Assembly: GCA_903888485.1 (NCBI GenBank) | Contig: CAISTS010000015.1 | Span: forward strand, 1 to 50,852 | DNA: 50,852 nt | Reading direction: 5' to 3' | Source: an uncultured bacterium | GTDB taxonomy: Bacteria > Pseudomonadota > Alphaproteobacteria > Rhodospirillales > Rhodospirillaceae | Shown: positions 24,005-31,905 of the stretch, one piece after another | Position numbering within the stretch: position 1 is the first letter of the stretch | Layout: every line of letters begins with the position of its first letter | Translations under genes and position numbers: made by a program | Notes under the pieces: generated by a model | Told to the model about the DNA's origin: nothing | The model's database searches: none | Seen by the model: the letters and a program-made list of their open reading frames with translations, nothing else

Positions 24005-24149
24005 ACTGATACCCGTACCGGCATCGAGGACCAGGGCAGACTCGCCCCGGTCAATCTCAACGCGACTGGTGTTGCCGCCATACACGAGATGATCGGATGT
24101 TAGGCACGCATAGTCACCACACACACCAGAACTTGACGTTCACGGACAT
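24005..24149 (-). pseudogene. N-terminal remnant of an MBL-fold metallo-hydrolase
   Basis: From an ATG at 24149 with GAGAGGACCG before it, the strand reads MSVNVKFW and then a stop. Shifting frame in the TGTGTG run restores TSDHLVYGGNTSRVEI and ALVLDAGTG. YGGNT followed by LDAGTG is the start of the RNase Z-like or PhnP-like beta-lactamase-fold hydrolases. The metal-binding HxHxDH part and everything after are missing. Confidence 0.6.
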
Positions 24150-24216
24150 CGGTCCTCTCGCCTCAGCCACGATGTTGCCGTTTTAGCTCGTGGCACTTTC
24201 GCACGAAAGGAGTGGG

Positions 24217-24930
24217 CTACTTCACCGGCGCAAGATCCATGCTTTTATGGGCCGCAGCGGCGGCTGGGCTTTTCACGTAAGCAACAAACCGCGCGGCCGC
24301 GGCGCGCGCCTTGGCGCCGGGCGCGATGCCCGCCGTCAGGACCGTGACGCGCTGCACGGAATCGGGGATCGGGCCGACAACGGCAATGCCCTTGATCGGC
24401 AACAGCTCGCTCATCTGCTGGAATCCGACTTCCGCCTCGCCCTTGGCGACGGCTTCGCCCACAGGACCGGCTTTGACGACAACGGTTTTGGTCTTCATCT
24501 GATCGGCAATGCCAAGCTTGGGGAAGAGTTCGCCCGAGACGAACTGGCCGCTGACGAACGCCGACACACCCACGGACTTCGCCTTCAGCAACACCTCCTT
24601 CAGTTTCTCGGGCGTCGAGATGTCAGGCTTGGGTGCGCCGGCTTTGACCGCAAAGCCGATGCGCATCTCGGCGATGTCGGTGGCGCTTGCCGCTTCCATC
24701 TTGCCGTCCTTCACCTGCGCCTCGACCTGTTGTTTCGCGACGATCACCAAATCAGCGGCGTCGTTCGCACCGGCGATCTTGATAGTGTCGCCAGTGGCGG
24801 TTTCATAACTCGCCTTCAGCGCCTCCAAGGCCGCGGCATAGCCCAACGCCGGTCTGATGACGAGTTCGTCGGCCAAGGCGGGTGTCGCCGCCACGGCCGC
24901 CATTACAACGGTAATCCATCCGAATTTCAT
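24217..24930 (-). CDS. Periplasmic substrate-binding protein (ModA-like)
   Basis: This 237-residue secreted protein has a signal peptide (MKFGWITVVMAAVAATPALA) followed by a two-lobed binding-protein fold: ALGYAAALEALKASYETATGDTIKIAG, NDAADLVIV, MRIGFAVKAGAPKPDISTPEKLKEVLL, GPVGEAVAKGEAEVGFQQMSELLPIKGI and the C-terminal AARFVAYVKSP. It resembles the molybdate-binding ModA type used also by ABC-less solo binders. No ABC permease or ATPase is next to it, so it may work as a sensor or with a distant transporter. The ATG at 24930 has GGGAGCG upstream. It follows the SRPBCC gene by 10 nt. Confidence 0.85.
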   Translation of the reverse strand: MKFGWITVVMAAVAATPALADELVIRPALGYAAALEALKASYETATGDTIKIAGANDAADLVIVAKQQVEAQVKDGKMEAASATDIAEMRIGFAVKAGAPKPDISTPEKLKEVLLKAKSVGVSAFVSGQFVSGELFPKLGIADQMKTKTVVVKAGPVGEAVAKGEAEVGFQQMSELLPIKGIAVVGPIPDSVQRVTVLTAGIAPGAKARAAAARFVAYVKSPAAAAAHKSMDLAPVK

Positions 24931-24940
24931 GACGCGCTCC

Positions 24941-25384
24941 CTATTGATTGATGTCCGGCTCGACCAACTGCTTGAGGTTTTGCAGCGACTCCTGCCACCC
25001 AAGGTAACACGCTGCCACCGGGATGACATCGGGGATGCCCTCCTGCACGATGTCGACCTCGGTGCCGACCAGAACCTTCTTAATGTTCACGGTGATGTGC
25101 ATCTCGCCAGGCAGATTTGGGTCGTCGAATTTGTCGGTGTAACGCACGCGCTCGTTCGGCGTTAGCTCGGTGAAGGTTCCGCCGAAGGAATTGCTGAGGC
25201 CGGTGGTGAAGTTGCGGAACGACATCTTGTAAGAGCCGCCGACCTTGGCGTCGTGCTGGTGCATGGTCGCCGTGAATCCGTTGGGCGGCAGCCATTTGAC
25301 CTTCGCATCCGGCTCGACAAAAGCGCGGTAGACCTTCTCGGGCTTGGTCGCGAGTACGACATGCAAACGAACGGTGCCGGGCAT
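24941..25384 (-). CDS. SRPBCC (AHSA1-like) domain protein
   Basis: This 147-residue protein is a single SRPBCC domain: VRLHVVLATKPEKVYRAFVEPDAKVKWLPPNGF, VGGSYKMSFRNFTTG, ERVRYTDKFDD, VLVGTEVDIVQEGIP and the final helix GWQESLQNLKQLVEP. It is not the partner of an ArsR here. It lies 10 nt upstream of the substrate-binding protein and 99 nt downstream of a DUF1801 gene, so these three may form one operon. Its ligand is unknown. Confidence 0.88.
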   Translation of the reverse strand: MPGTVRLHVVLATKPEKVYRAFVEPDAKVKWLPPNGFTATMHQHDAKVGGSYKMSFRNFTTGLSNSFGGTFTELTPNERVRYTDKFDDPNLPGEMHITVNIKKVLVGTEVDIVQEGIPDVIPVAACYLGWQESLQNLKQLVEPDINQ

Positions 25385-25483
25385 GGTTCTGGTCCTATTC
25401 TAAATGGCGACCTCGTGCGCAAGGTTAGTCCGGGTCTCCAGATCGGCCAAGGGCCCGGCACCCTATGCAGAGCCTGCATGAAT

Positions 25484-25882
25484 TCAACCTGTCTTCAGCC
25501 GCTTCTTCATGTCGGCGTAGGCCGCGGCGATGAGGCCGTCGAGCGCCGCGACATCGAGGGCATGGCCGGGCTTGAGCTTCACGTGCCGCATGCGCTTTCC
25601 CGTGCCTTCCAGAAGCTTGGCGGGATCCTTGAGCGCCGCGCCTTGGAAGAACCCGATGTTGACGTGGGCTTTGAATATTCCAACGTAACCAAACGGCGCA
25701 TCGCCGATGCAAGCGTTGGCCAAGCCGTCATGCATCAGTTCGCGTACGTCGGCACCGCATGCCCGGAATTTCGCGAACCATGGTCGGGCCAGCGCGCCCA
25801 GTTGAGGCGATTGCTCGGCGAGCCATCGCTCGACAGCCGGACTGCGTTTGACCGCGCCGTCGCACCGTAGAATGTGTTCCAT
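25484..25882 (-). CDS. DUF1801 domain protein
   Basis: This 132-residue protein matches DUF1801: VERWLAEQSPQLGALARPWFAKFRACGADVRELMHDGLA, GYVGIFKAHVNIGFFQGAALKDPAKLLEGTGKRMRHVKL, and an LDGLIAAAYADMKKR end. It is a small cytoplasmic fold of unknown function, related to YdhG. It is likely the first gene of the DUF1801-SRPBCC-binding protein group. Confidence 0.85.
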   Translation of the reverse strand: MEHILRCDGAVKRSPAVERWLAEQSPQLGALARPWFAKFRACGADVRELMHDGLANACIGDAPFGYVGIFKAHVNIGFFQGAALKDPAKLLEGTGKRMRHVKLKPGHALDVAALDGLIAAAYADMKKRLKTG

Positions 25883-25954
25883 CGCTGCTTCTGTCGTGTG
25901 TACTCGACGAAACCATTAGGGTTGCCCCGTGCGAGGCAGGCCCATAGGATCGCG

Positions 25955-26167
25955 TTAAAGCAGCGTGGTTGTCACTTCGATATTGCCGCGGGTCACCTTC
26001 GAGTACGGACAGGTCCCGTGCGCGGCATGCCGTAACTCCTCGGACACCGCGCGATCGACACCGCGCAGGGTGACCCGTTGGAGGGCGCCGAGGCGGTGCC
26101 GTAGAGGTTCTCGGCGGCGGGATGCGGCAGGGGGTTTGAATAAGGCTACGGCCGAAATCTCGGTCAT
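25955..26167 (-). pseudogene. Internally deleted ohr (organic hydroperoxide resistance) remnant
   Basis: The last 35 codons read RVTLRGVDRAVSEELRHAAH, then GTCPYSKVTRGNIEV. This is the C-terminus of Ohr/OsmC proteins, with the resolving Cys of the CPYS motif. The start MTEISAVALFK could be an Ohr N-terminus, but only about 70 codons remain of a protein usually near 140, and the first catalytic Cys is missing. The frame itself is open, so an in-frame deletion is likely. Its 5' end abuts the remnant of the regulator ohrR on the other strand. Confidence 0.65.
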
Positions 26168-26218
26168 GGCGGTGTTTCTTCCCTTAACCCCGGCGAAGCC
26201 CACCCAAACAAGCCGCGA

Positions 26219-26530
26219 AAGCTGTCTAACTATCTGTGTTTGGCGGTTTATTCGGCCAATCTCGCCTTTGGCCCAGCCCGGAGGCCGATCCTGGACGCGC
26301 GGGGGCCGCCTTATACCCAGCACATCGCTTTGGTGGCCCTGGGCGAAGAAGACGACCAGACCGTCGGCAACTTGGGTAAAAACTGTTCCTAGAGTCAACA
26401 CGCTGACGCCGATTCTCAGGAAGCTCGAGTCCCTGGGCTCACTCCGGCGCGCACGCGATCCTGCGGACGAACGGCACGTGCGCGTCAGCCCGAAAGCGGC
26501 CGGGCGGCTCTTGTTCGAAAAAGATGTCAT
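26219..26530 (+). pseudogene. Frameshifted ohrR (MarR-family) remnant
   Basis: One frame encodes KLSNYLCLAVYSANLAF, then ALVALGEEDDQTVGNLGK, and ends at TAG (26390). The next frame continues with NTLTPILRKLESLGSLRRARDPADERHVRVSPKAAGR. Together these are an OhrR protein: the N-terminal L-C-LY/VYS motif holding the peroxide-sensing Cys, the recognition helix TLTPIL, and the DPADER wing. Removing one A in the A5 run at 26378-26382 would join the parts. No start codon survives upstream and the C-terminus is lost. Confidence 0.7.
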
Positions 26531-26615
26531 TACGTCGCGTGACAGCCGACAGGCTCGACGCCTGCAACGGCTGCTCCTATCCTACGCACCATCGTTTCGC
26601 GAAGGAGATCACCCC

Positions 26616-27170
26616 ATGACCATCCGCAACTTCCTTTTGGCTTTGGCGCTCGCAATGGCCGTGCCCGCGGCGCTGCCGCATCACGAGGCGCGCGCCGCTT
26701 CGGCACAGGAACTGCAGAAGGACTCGAACGAAGCTTTGCAGCGGCTCTTCCGCGCCAACGAAGTGGCCGAGGCGATTTCGAAGAAAGCCAGCGGCATTCT
26801 GATCTTCCCGAACATCGTCAAAGCCGGACTGATCCTCGGCGGCAGTTACGGTGAGGGGGTCTTGCAGCGCAACGGCAAGACCGTGAACTACTACAACTCC
26901 GTGTCGGGGTCGTGGGGCTTGCAAGCTGGCGCACAGTCGTATGGTTATGTCGTGTTCCTCATGAACGACAAAGCCGTCAACTATCTCAACCAGTCGAAGG
27001 GCTGGGAGATCGGCGTCGGACCAACAGTGGTGGTGGTCAACGAAGGCGTCGCCAAGAATCTCTCGAGCACAACGCTGCAAGACGACGCCTACGCCTTCAT
27101 CTTCGGCCAGCAAGGCCTGATGGCGGGCATCAACATCGAAGGCGCGAAAATCTCCAAGATCGATCGCTAG
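26616..27170 (+). CDS. SYLF-domain (DUF500) lipid-binding protein, secreted
   Basis: This 184-residue protein has a signal peptide (MTIRNFLLALALAMAVPAALP) and then a full SYLF domain: KKASGILIFPNIVKAGLILGGSYGEGVLQ, GSWGLQAGAQSYGYVVFLM, GWEIGVGPTVVVVNEG and DAYAFIFGQQGLMAGINIEGAKISKI. Eukaryotic SYLF domains bind phosphoinositides; bacterial ones are periplasmic or outer-membrane associated with no firm role. A strong AAGGAGA site precedes the ATG at 26616; the upstream open frame is ohrR debris. It is intact. Confidence 0.9.
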   Translation: MTIRNFLLALALAMAVPAALPHHEARAASAQELQKDSNEALQRLFRANEVAEAISKKASGILIFPNIVKAGLILGGSYGEGVLQRNGKTVNYYNSVSGSWGLQAGAQSYGYVVFLMNDKAVNYLNQSKGWEIGVGPTVVVVNEGVAKNLSSTTLQDDAYAFIFGQQGLMAGINIEGAKISKIDR

Positions 27171-27180
27171 CCGCGCATCC

Positions 27181-27729
27181 GTGACGGCATCCGACATCGT
27201 TCCCGGCCGGTCCTGTGCGAACTGCACGCTGTGCTGTAAAGTGCTGTCCATCCCGGCGCTCTTGAAGCCGCGCGGCATCGTCTGCGGCCAATGCGACTGG
27301 GGCAAAGGGTGCAGGATCTATGCGCGTCGGCCGGGTGCGTGCGCCGACTTCGATTGCAGTTACCTTCTGTCCCCTGCCCTCGGCGAAGAGTGGAAGCCGA
27401 CCACGGCCCACCTTGTCCTTGGCTATATGACGGATGCAGACGTGATCTTGGTGTTCACCGATCCCGACCACCCGAGCGCATGGCGCAAGGAGCCTTACTT
27501 TTCACGCATCAAAAAGTGGGCGGCGAGCACCGAGAACGGTTATGTGCTGGTCCGGGAGACCACGCGGGCGCTGGCCCTGCTCGGCGCGGAAGAATTCGAC
27601 CTCGGCGCCGTACGCGCGGACCAGGTCGTCGTGCGCAGCAAACATCCGGACAGCGGCGCAAATACAATCTTCGTTGTCGATAAGGCGGTTGCTGACCGGG
27701 TGCGCAGCGGCAGACAGGGAGGAACTTGA
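27181..27729 (+). CDS. Cysteine-cluster (YkgJ-like) protein
   Basis: This 182-residue protein begins with a cysteine-rich block SCANCTLCCKVLSI, CGQCDWGKGCRIY and GACADFDCSYLL, the pattern of YkgJ-type putative zinc or iron chelating domains. The rest has no known domain. The start is GTG at 27181, ten bases after the SYLF stop, so it may be read from the same mRNA. A second, unrelated Cys-cluster protein is at 41516. Confidence 0.72.
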   Translation: MTASDIVPGRSCANCTLCCKVLSIPALLKPRGIVCGQCDWGKGCRIYARRPGACADFDCSYLLSPALGEEWKPTTAHLVLGYMTDADVILVFTDPDHPSAWRKEPYFSRIKKWAASTENGYVLVRETTRALALLGAEEFDLGAVRADQVVVRSKHPDSGANTIFVVDKAVADRVRSGRQGGT

Positions 27730-27888
27730 GTCCGCCATTTTTTTAGAGCACCAACCTGAACCAGCTAAACGGCCGCCCCCAATCAAGATCGCCCGCCCAC
27801 GCGGCATCATGTGCCCGACGAGCCGTTCAGTCGATGACCCCGTTGCGCGCGTGGAGGGATGCTGAAGACGTGGGGGCGGGGAAGGTAG

Positions 27889-28905
27889 CTAACTCTTCGA
27901 GCGGGCGGTCAGCGCCGCATCCATGATCACGACCTTGCCATGGCGCAGAACGGTGATCGACACGACGCGGCCGATGTTATCCACGCTCAGCAGCCGATGA
28001 AGATGGTCAACGCCGGTGACTTCGACGCCGTCGAGACTGAGCAATAGGTCACCGTTGAAAAGCCCGGCGGCTTCCGCCGGACTGCCTGTTTGCACTTTGA
28101 GAATCCGCGCGCCCGTTTCGGCGCGGCGCTCGAGGGCGCGGGCGATGCGCCGGGGAATGCCGACGGTCTGCGCCCCGACGCCGAGATGACTGCGCCGCAC
28201 ATGGCCGTGGCGCAGAATCTCGGTGGCCACAAACATCGCGGTGTTCGACGCGATGGCAAAGCACAGCCCTTGGGCGCCGAGGATGGTCGCCGTGTTGACG
28301 CCAATGACGCGCCCATGGGAGTCCACAAGCGGGCCGCCCGAATTGCCGGGGTTAAGCGCGGCATCGGTCTGCAGCACGTCTTCAATCTGGCGGCCCGACT
28401 GCGCGCGCAAGGAGCGCCCAAGCGCGCTGACCACGCCCGATGTGACCGTGCATTCGAAGCCGAGCGGATTTCCCACGGCGATGGCGACCTGGCCGACTTG
28501 CAGCTTGGTGGAATCGGCAAACGTGAGCGCCGGGAAGTGATGCGTGTCGGGCCGGCCGTGCACCTGGATGACGGCAAGGTCCGTGTCGGGATCGTCGCCG
28601 ACGAGATAGCCCGGAAACTCGGCGCCATCGGGGAAGACGGCCTGGATGGCCGCGGCGCCCTGCCCCTGCGGATTGGCGACGTGGCTGTTGGTGATCATGT
28701 AACCGTCGGGCGTGAACAAAAAGCCCGAGCCCGTGCCGCCACGATCCGCTTTTGAGGCCTTTTTGGGTAAAACCCGTAGTTGCGCAACCGCGGGCGCAAC
28801 CAAGGCGACCGCACCGGTGATGGCGTGGCTATAGGCATCGAGCAGCTCGCTGTCGGTGGCGCGCGGCGGAATGGGATTGGTGTCGTCGAGAGGCATAGCC
28901 CTCAT
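27889..28905 (-). CDS. S1C (HtrA/DegP-type) serine protease without signal peptide
   Basis: This 338-residue trypsin-like protease with a C-terminal PDZ domain has catalytic His75 (TNSHVA), Asp109 (DTDLAVIQV) and Ser189 (NPGNSGGPL). The PDZ domain starts near GARILKVQTGSPAEAAGLFNGDLLLSLDG. Classical DegP/DegQ proteins have a signal peptide; here the N-terminus (MRAMPLDDTNPIPPRATD...) is polar, so the enzyme is probably cytoplasmic. There is only one PDZ. The start is ATG 28905 or 28896. The gene is divergent from the MAPEG remnant. Confidence 0.9.
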   Translation of the reverse strand: MRAMPLDDTNPIPPRATDSELLDAYSHAITGAVALVAPAVAQLRVLPKKASKADRGGTGSGFLFTPDGYMITNSHVANPQGQGAAAIQAVFPDGAEFPGYLVGDDPDTDLAVIQVHGRPDTHHFPALTFADSTKLQVGQVAIAVGNPLGFECTVTSGVVSALGRSLRAQSGRQIEDVLQTDAALNPGNSGGPLVDSHGRVIGVNTATILGAQGLCFAIASNTAMFVATEILRHGHVRRSHLGVGAQTVGIPRRIARALERRAETGARILKVQTGSPAEAAGLFNGDLLLSLDGVEVTGVDHLHRLLSVDNIGRVVSITVLRHGKVVIMDAALTARSKS

Positions 28906-29025
28906 GTAGGAAGGCCTGCGGGGTGGCGCAATGCATCTGTGAATGGCAGGCTTGCACGCCGTTCGCTTGACGAACGGGGGCAAAGACGTGCCCTCTGCTA
29001 AGCAGCCAACTTGCGAGGAATATGC

Positions 29026-29330
29026 ATGAACAGTCCCATCCTTGCGCCGGTGATTGCGCTGGTGCTGTGGTCCTTCGTGATGTGGGCCTGGATGTACGCA
29101 ACGCGCATCCCGGCCATGTTCAAACACAAAGTCACCTACGATCCGCACCGCCCGGCGACGGACTCTACGCAACGCTCGCTTGGACTTATGTCGCTTTGCG
29201 CGTCGTGCACAGCTTGGTGCAGGCCCTGATCAACCGCGTCGGTCTGCGCTTTCTGATTTTCATGATCGGCTCGGTCGTGCTGCTAGCGCTCACGCTGCGG
29301 GCGGCGGCTCTCATCTTCACATCTGCATAA
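29026..29330 (+). pseudogene. MAPEG-family protein, internally deleted and frameshifted
   Basis: Starting at ATG 29026 with a GAGGA site, the frame reads NSPILAPVIALVLWSFVMWAWMYATRIPAM, the first MAPEG helix. A second frame, to 29330, gives LYATLAWTYVALRVVHSLVQ, then ALINRVGLRFLIFMIGSVVLL, the last two helices with the diagnostic RVVHS motif. The segment between (about 45 residues in relatives) is missing and the frames do not match, so no full protein can be made. Confidence 0.75.
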
Positions 29331-29337
29331 CCGCGCC

Positions 29338-30342
29338 ATGGATCCGTTCACACACGGCCTTTTGGGCGCCGTCTTGCCGCAAGCCACGCTGCGCGAGAAG
29401 CGCCTTGCGCCGATCGCCGGGCTTAGCGGTGCAGTCGGCGCCATGGCGCCAGACCTCGACGTGCTGATCGCCTCGGACAGCGATCCTTTGCTCTTCCTCG
29501 AGTATCACCGGCAGTTTACCCACTCCCTGCTTTTCGTTCCGATTGGCGCATTTATTTGCACACTGGCCCTGCAGGTGGTTCTGGGACGACGATGGAAGCT
29601 GGATTTCAAACACACTTATCTCTTTGCGGTCCTGGGATACGCTACCCATCCCCTGCTTGATGCCTGCACGTCCTACGGCACGCTGGTGCTGTGGCCCTTT
29701 AGCGATGCACGCATCGATTGGAGCATCATCGCGATCATTGATCCCTTGTTCACTGTGCCGTTGCTCGCGGCGGTGATTTTCGCGACTGTCAAACGTCAGC
29801 CATGGGTCGCGCGGGCGGGATTGGCATGGTGTGGAATTTATCTGCTTCTGGGCCTCGTACAGCGCGAGAGCGCCGAGTCGATGTCGGCGGAGCTCGCCGC
29901 CAAACGCGGACATAGCCCCAGCGATATTCAAGCCAAACCAAGTTTCGGCAATCTGTTGGTTTGGAAAACCATCTATGAGGCCGAAGGGCGCTTCTACGTG
30001 GACGCCGCGCGCGTCGGTATCGCGCCTAAGGTGTTCGAGGGTAGCTCGATCAGACAGCTCGATCTCGTGCGCGACTTTCCCTGGCTACAGGCGAACACAC
30101 AACAGGCCCGCGACGTCGCGCGCTTTTCCTGGTTCAGCCAGTACTACGTGGCGCAAGACGCGACCAATCCCGCGCGCATCATCGATATCCGTTATTCGTT
30201 GGTGCCCAACGACATCAACGCGCTGTGGTCGATCACCCTCGACCCCGCGGCGGGACCCGATGCGCATACGCCCTATCGGAATCACCGCCGCGACGTCGGC
30301 GAGAGCAGCCGGAAGCTCTGGAAAATGTTGACTGAGCCCTGA
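29338..30342 (+). CDS. YdjM-type membrane metal-dependent hydrolase
   Basis: This 334-residue protein of the YdjM/LexA-binding membrane hydrolase family (DUF457-like) has metal ligands suggested by MDPFTHGLLGA, MAPDLDVL, EYHRQFTHSLLF and GYATHPLLDACTSYGT. Four hydrophobic helices lie in the first 170 residues. The C-terminal 150 residues are soluble (KPSFGNLLVWKTIYEAEGRFYVDAARVG). The reaction and substrate are unknown. It starts 8 nt after the MAPEG remnant and appears intact. Confidence 0.85.
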   Translation: MDPFTHGLLGAVLPQATLREKRLAPIAGLSGAVGAMAPDLDVLIASDSDPLLFLEYHRQFTHSLLFVPIGAFICTLALQVVLGRRWKLDFKHTYLFAVLGYATHPLLDACTSYGTLVLWPFSDARIDWSIIAIIDPLFTVPLLAAVIFATVKRQPWVARAGLAWCGIYLLLGLVQRESAESMSAELAAKRGHSPSDIQAKPSFGNLLVWKTIYEAEGRFYVDAARVGIAPKVFEGSSIRQLDLVRDFPWLQANTQQARDVARFSWFSQYYVAQDATNPARIIDIRYSLVPNDINALWSITLDPAAGPDAHTPYRNHRRDVGESSRKLWKMLTEP

Positions 30343-30354
30343 GAGCCCGTTTGA

Positions 30355-30872
30355 TCAGAGAATAAATCTGCCCAGCCAGGCAAAGGGGCCGCCGACCAGC
30401 GCAGCGGCCGGCATGGTGATGAGCCAGGCGATCAGAATCTCCCGCGCCACGCCCCAGCGCACGGCCGATGCGCGTTTCGCCGCGCCCACGCCGACGATGG
30501 CGCCGGTGGTGGTCTGCGTGGTCGAAACCGGCACGCCCAGATGGGTCGCTGCGAAAAGCGTGATGGAACCCGCGGCCTCAGCGCACTCGACCTCGAACAG
30601 CACCACGGCCTGCGCGGTTTTTTTCATCTGGTCGATGGTGTTGATCAGGTCCTTGATGTCGCCGCGGTCGAAAGGAGTGATGAACGAGCGCCGCACCAGA
30701 AGCAGCACATCGCGCGAGATCGCGTCGGCCTCTTCCTCATGCTTGTAGACGCGTGCGGCGGCAGCGGCCACACCGGGCCCGCTTTTCAGCAGGTCGCCAA
30801 GTGCGGTGCGCCCAAAACGACGGTGGAGGCGTGCTGATTGTAAAGATTGAAGAAGCGATCTTCGCGCGGCAT
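30355..30872 (-). pseudogene. Chimeric DUF47 (PhoU-like)-Pit remnant
   Basis: The 5' part encodes the start of a DUF47 protein, MPREDRFFNLYNQHASTVVLGA. After a one-base loss the other frame continues ALGDLLKSGPGVAAAAARVYKHEEEADAI and VRRSFITPFDRGDIKDLI. At FEVE|CAEAAGSITLF the sequence becomes the C-terminus of a Pit phosphate permease: THLGVPVSTTQTTTGAIVGVGAAKRASAVRWGVA, with the last two helices. DUF47 and pit are normally neighbours in this order, so one deletion has fused them in frame and removed most of Pit. Confidence 0.75.
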
Positions 30873-31078
30873 AAGTGCCTGGAACCAGCGGAGCGTTGGT
30901 ACCTCGCGGCCAACGGAACAATGGAATGTTTGAGGCGGCGATAAGTGCGCCGCAAGACGTCCCCCAAGGCCCTGATATCGCGCGGGAGGCTTGGCGGCGG
31001 AGGTGGCGAGCGCATGTGGATAACTTCATCCGCGCCGGGTTATGTACCGGCGCGGCGCTTCCCGCTTAATCTAGGCAA

Positions 31079-31558
31079 ATGACCCAGGCCGGCAAATTGA
31101 CGGATATCGCCACGCGGAGCGCTAAGCGCGCGCCCATGGTTCACCATCAGGCAATCGAAATTTCCGCGAGCGGCGGGCTTGCCGGCGACTTTGGCCGCAA
31201 ACCCGGCAAGGCGCAGGTGACGATTGTCTCTGCCGAGCGCTGGGACGCAGCTTGCGCGGCGCTGGGCGAGGATGTGCCCTGGTCGGAGCGGCGCGCCAAT
31301 CTGCTGGTGAGCGGCATTGATCTTGACGTTGTGCCGGGACGTCAACTCGCTGTCGGCAACGTCATATTGGAAATCACCGGCGAGACCGACCCTTGCGCGC
31401 GCATGGATGAAGCGCGCGCGGGACTGCGGGCGGCGCTGACGCCGGATGCCCGCGCGGGTGTGCGCTGCCGCGTCATCTCCGGCGGCAGTATCAAGATCGG
31501 CGACGCCGTCGCCGTCGTTGAAGATTTGTTCAGTCGAACAGAGGGTCAGAAAGTATGA
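31079..31558 (+). CDS. MOSC-domain protein
   Basis: This 159-residue protein is one small MOSC domain: GLAGDFGRKPGKAQVTIVSAERWDAA, RRANLLVSGIDL, VGNVILEITGETDPCARMDEARAGLRAAL and RCRVISGGSIKIGDAVAVV. The Cys in DPCARMDE is the conserved sulfur-carrying residue of MOSC proteins, which act in molybdenum-cofactor-dependent reductions or sulfur transfer. The following DUF486 gene overlaps it by 4 nt. It faces away from the DUF47-Pit remnant. Confidence 0.9.
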   Translation: MTQAGKLTDIATRSAKRAPMVHHQAIEISASGGLAGDFGRKPGKAQVTIVSAERWDAACAALGEDVPWSERRANLLVSGIDLDVVPGRQLAVGNVILEITGETDPCARMDEARAGLRAALTPDARAGVRCRVISGGSIKIGDAVAVVEDLFSRTEGQKV

Positions 31559-31905
31559 ACGTCAATATGGCTTACGTCGCGCCGATCGCGCTGTTGCTGC
31601 TTTCCAACGTGTTCATGACCTTCGCGTGGTACGGCCAGCTGAAGTTTCCGAACACGGCCCTTTGGGTCGTGATCCCGGTGAGCTGGGGCATCGCGTTCTT
31701 TGAATATTGCCTGGCCGTTCCGGCCAACCGCATCGGCTACACGGTCTACTCAGCCGCACAGCTCAAGACCATGCAGGAGATCATCACGCTCGCGGTCTTC
31801 GCGGTGTTCAGCGTGACTTACCTCGGCGAGGCGCTGAAAGGGAACCACCTGGTGGCGTTTGGATTCCTCGTCGGCGCTGGTTTCTTTGCTTTCAATAGGT
31901 GGTGA
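31555..31905 (+). CDS. DMT-family small membrane protein (DUF486)
   Basis: This 116-residue protein with four hydrophobic helices matches DUF486: MTFAWYGQLKF, WGIAFFEYCLAVPANRIGYTVYSAAQLKTMQEIITL, VFSVTYLGEAL and LVGAGFFAFNRW. It looks like a half-size drug/metabolite-type transporter that probably works as a dimer. It is translationally coupled to the MOSC gene (ATGA). Substrate unknown. Confidence 0.9.
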   Translation: MNVNMAYVAPIALLLLSNVFMTFAWYGQLKFPNTALWVVIPVSWGIAFFEYCLAVPANRIGYTVYSAAQLKTMQEIITLAVFAVFSVTYLGEALKGNHLVAFGFLVGAGFFAFNRW

